Source: an uncultured Clostridia bacterium (GTDB lineage: Bacteria > Bacillota > Clostridia > Oscillospirales > Acutalibacteraceae). From it: a stretch of 42,012 nt of DNA. The notes under the pieces were generated by a model. The model was not told the origin of the DNA. It worked only from the letters and a program-made list of their open reading frames with translations, and ran no database searches. The DNA lies in the NCBI GenBank assembly GCA_944380885.1, contig CALWIZ010000020.1, positions 1 to 42,012 on the forward strand, in the 5' to 3' direction. Position numbers and translations under genes: made by a program. This document shows, in pieces, positions 40,415 through 42,012 of the stretch. How positions within the stretch are numbered: the stretch's first letter is position 1; every line of letters begins with the position of its first letter.

Positions 40415-41941
40415 TTAAATCATTGTACCGATAATATCGGTTTCTTTCAGATCCGGACTCCTCATAAATTCTGCGGAGATCGCGTAATCCTTCATTACAA
40501 TGATTTTATCTGCCATACCGATAAGCTCTGAAAGCTCTTCGGAAATCAGTATTATAGCCTTCCCGCTCTTTTTCATATCGGCTATTATACCGTACATCGC
40601 CTGCTTGACGCCGATGTCGACGCCTCTGGTCGGGCAGTCCATTATTATTACATCGCTGTCCTTGGCTGTCCACTTGGCGAAAGAAACTTTCTGCTTGTTT
40701 CCTCCCGAAAGGGTATTGACCGCCTGTCTGGGAGTTTTGCACTTGATTTTGTAATTGTCTACTTCCCTGTTTACCATTTTGGCTTTTGTAAACGGATTTA
40801 TAAATGTGAATTTTGAAATCTGGCTGTAAGACGGCAGCGCTATATTTTCAGCAATATCCGCAGATAAAATTAAAGCCTCGGTATCACGGTTTTTACTTAT
40901 GTACCCGATTCCGGACTTTATCGCCGTAATGGAATTGTTTATGACCTTGCCGTTTCTCACTACTTTGCCGCCGCTTAATTTTTCAAGCCCGAAACCGGCT
41001 CTTCCGATAAGCCTCATTCCGCAGTCGCTCAGTCCTCCGAAGCCCAGTATCTCGCCTTTATGCAGCTTGAGTGAGAAATTTTTTACGGGGCCTACCGAAA
41101 CATTGTCAAATTCAAGCGCGACCTCATCTGAATGCGAAACGTCATAATCGCTTCTGTAATACGCGTTTCCTATATCGCGTCCGACCATCATAAACCTTAT
41201 TTTCTCAATGAGCTTTTCTTTTTCGGCGGCGGTATGCGCACCGTGTAGCTCTTCTTCTTCTATCGTACCGATTATATTTCCGTCACGCAGTACCGTAAGC
41301 GAGGTGCACTGCTCAAGTATCTCGTCCATATCATGCGATATGAAAACAACGCTCTTGCCCTCGTCTGCAAGACGGTGAATTATATTGTAAAGTATTTCTC
41401 GGCCGTCAACCGAAAGTGCCGTAGTCGTTTCGTCCACAACGAAAACCTTGGTTTCCTCTACAACACACCGGACGATTTCAATAAGCTTCCTATCCTCAAA
41501 ACTATATTTATCAATAACATCCGCGGCTTTTATCCTGTTAAGTCCGAAAGCGTCAAGCCTCTGCTGTGCCGCTCTGTTCATTGCCTTTGTGTTGACAATT
41601 CCGAATTTTGAAAAACCTGCTATATCTCCGGCAAAAATATTTTCAGCAACCGTACAGCCCGAGATCGTATTTGCCTCCTGCAGAATCATGCTTATACCCT
41701 GACGCTGGGCGTAAGCCATGCTCTCAGGCTTCCAATCTTTTCCGTCGTATATCATTTTACCCGAAGTCGGTTTCTGCATTCCCGCCATAATGGAGGTCAC
41801 AGTAGACTTTCCGCTGCCGTTTTCACCGACAAGTCCGCGGATTTCGCCCGGGTAAAAGTCTAAGTCGACATTCTTTAACGCGACCGTAGGACCGAAATTT
41901 TTATTCATATTACGAATTTGAACAATAGCAGATTGTTTCAT
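40415..41941 (-). CDS. Sugar ABC transporter ATPase, duplicated (RbsA/MglA type)
   Basis: A 508-residue ATPase with two fused nucleotide-binding domains that powers uptake through the two permeases. Domain 1 has a good Walker A (GENGSGKST, 39-47) and Walker B (VFVVDETTTALS, D170-E171) but a degenerate signature (YSFEDRKLIEIV). Domain 2 is the reverse: a good signature (LSGGNKQKV, 411-419), but a degenerate P-loop (FGGLSDCGMR) and Cys436 where the catalytic Glu normally follows Asp435 (IIMDCPTRG). Only one composite ATP site should be competent. I chose the ATG at 41941; the in-frame ATG at 41953 is an alternative. The operon promoter is outside the window. Confidence 0.93.
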   Translation of the reverse strand: MKQSAIVQIRNMNKNFGPTVALKNVDLDFYPGEIRGLVGENGSGKSTVTSIMAGMQKPTSGKMIYDGKDWKPESMAYAQRQGISMILQEANTISGCTVAENIFAGDIAGFSKFGIVNTKAMNRAAQQRLDAFGLNRIKAADVIDKYSFEDRKLIEIVRCVVEETKVFVVDETTTALSVDGREILYNIIHRLADEGKSVVFISHDMDEILEQCTSLTVLRDGNIIGTIEEEELHGAHTAAEKEKLIEKIRFMMVGRDIGNAYYRSDYDVSHSDEVALEFDNVSVGPVKNFSLKLHKGEILGFGGLSDCGMRLIGRAGFGLEKLSGGKVVRNGKVINNSITAIKSGIGYISKNRDTEALILSADIAENIALPSYSQISKFTFINPFTKAKMVNREVDNYKIKCKTPRQAVNTLSGGNKQKVSFAKWTAKDSDVIIMDCPTRGVDIGVKQAMYGIIADMKKSGKAIILISEELSELIGMADKIIVMKDYAISAEFMRSPDLKETDIIGTMI

Positions 41942-42012
41942 AATTATGACCATACCTTTCCGCTGCGCTCCAAGGCACCAAAGGGAACGAAACACGGATC
42001 CTCTAACGCAGC

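Noticed and set aside
1..42012. CRISPR arrays, tRNA/rRNA genes, insertion sequences, prophage or defence genes
   Set aside because: No regularly spaced repeats, no tRNA-like cloverleaf that I could recognise, and no transposase, integrase or phage proteins among the frames. The inverted repeats found behave as terminators or operators.

Overview
The window looks like a chromosomal segment of an anaerobic, Gram-positive member of the Clostridia, probably in the Oscillospirales/Ruminococcaceae range. Supporting signs are strong AGGAGG-type ribosome binding sites, pyruvate phosphate dikinase, an LTA-synthase-type enzyme, a PASTA-domain kinase-like protein, a BofC-like small protein, a secreted protein ending in a dockerin-like EF-hand, and a DUF951-prfA-sua5-coaE housekeeping block. 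I found no tRNA, rRNA, CRISPR array, transposase or phage gene. The placement is inference; no 16S or marker comparison was possible.

Layout. 1-3235: a leftward promoter at the edge, a small unrecognised gene with an apparent frameshift, and ppdK. 3456-8102: an IclR-type regulator behind an LTA-synthase-like gene, divergent from a two-gene KDPG aldolase/KDG kinase operon whose leader carries two overlapping perfect palindromes. 8208-12385: pyruvate kinase with an HD hydrolase, a small XRE regulator divergent from an unrecognised gene, and a malic enzyme. 12509-14540: a BofC-like small protein and a sigma-70-family factor with a long C-terminal extension. 14721-20414: mnmE, then an M18 aminopeptidase, coaE, sua5, prfA and a DUF951 gene read as one unit. 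20562-26625: envelope and secreted proteins (transglutaminase-dockerin, zinc-ribbon pseudokinase with PASTA repeats, a metallophosphoesterase with altered metal ligands, a D,D-carboxypeptidase and a cyclophilin lipoprotein). 26713-29409: a FucO-like reductase, a flavin reductase and a membrane-anchored unknown.

29565-32053 is a gene graveyard. A LysR regulator with three in-frame stops faces an intact NADPH-type alcohol dehydrogenase, which is followed by stubs resembling an aldo/keto reductase, a flavoprotein and a lipoprotein. This reads as an aldehyde-reduction cluster in which only the dehydrogenase survives.

32164-41941 is a seven-gene leftward operon: a sugar ABC importer (ATPase, two permeases, binding lipoprotein), a GH3 enzyme of the NagZ type, a GH78 alpha-L-rhamnosidase and a beta-phosphoglucomutase. 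Because GH3 enzymes with a His acid/base can be phosphorylases, and beta-phosphoglucomutase uses beta-glucose-1-phosphate, I propose an intracellular phosphorolytic route for a rhamnosylated beta-glucoside. This is the most interesting candidate system in the window. The FucO-like gene, which would handle lactaldehyde from rhamnose breakdown, and the glycolytic genes (ppdK, pyk, malic enzyme) fit a sugar-fermenting lifestyle.
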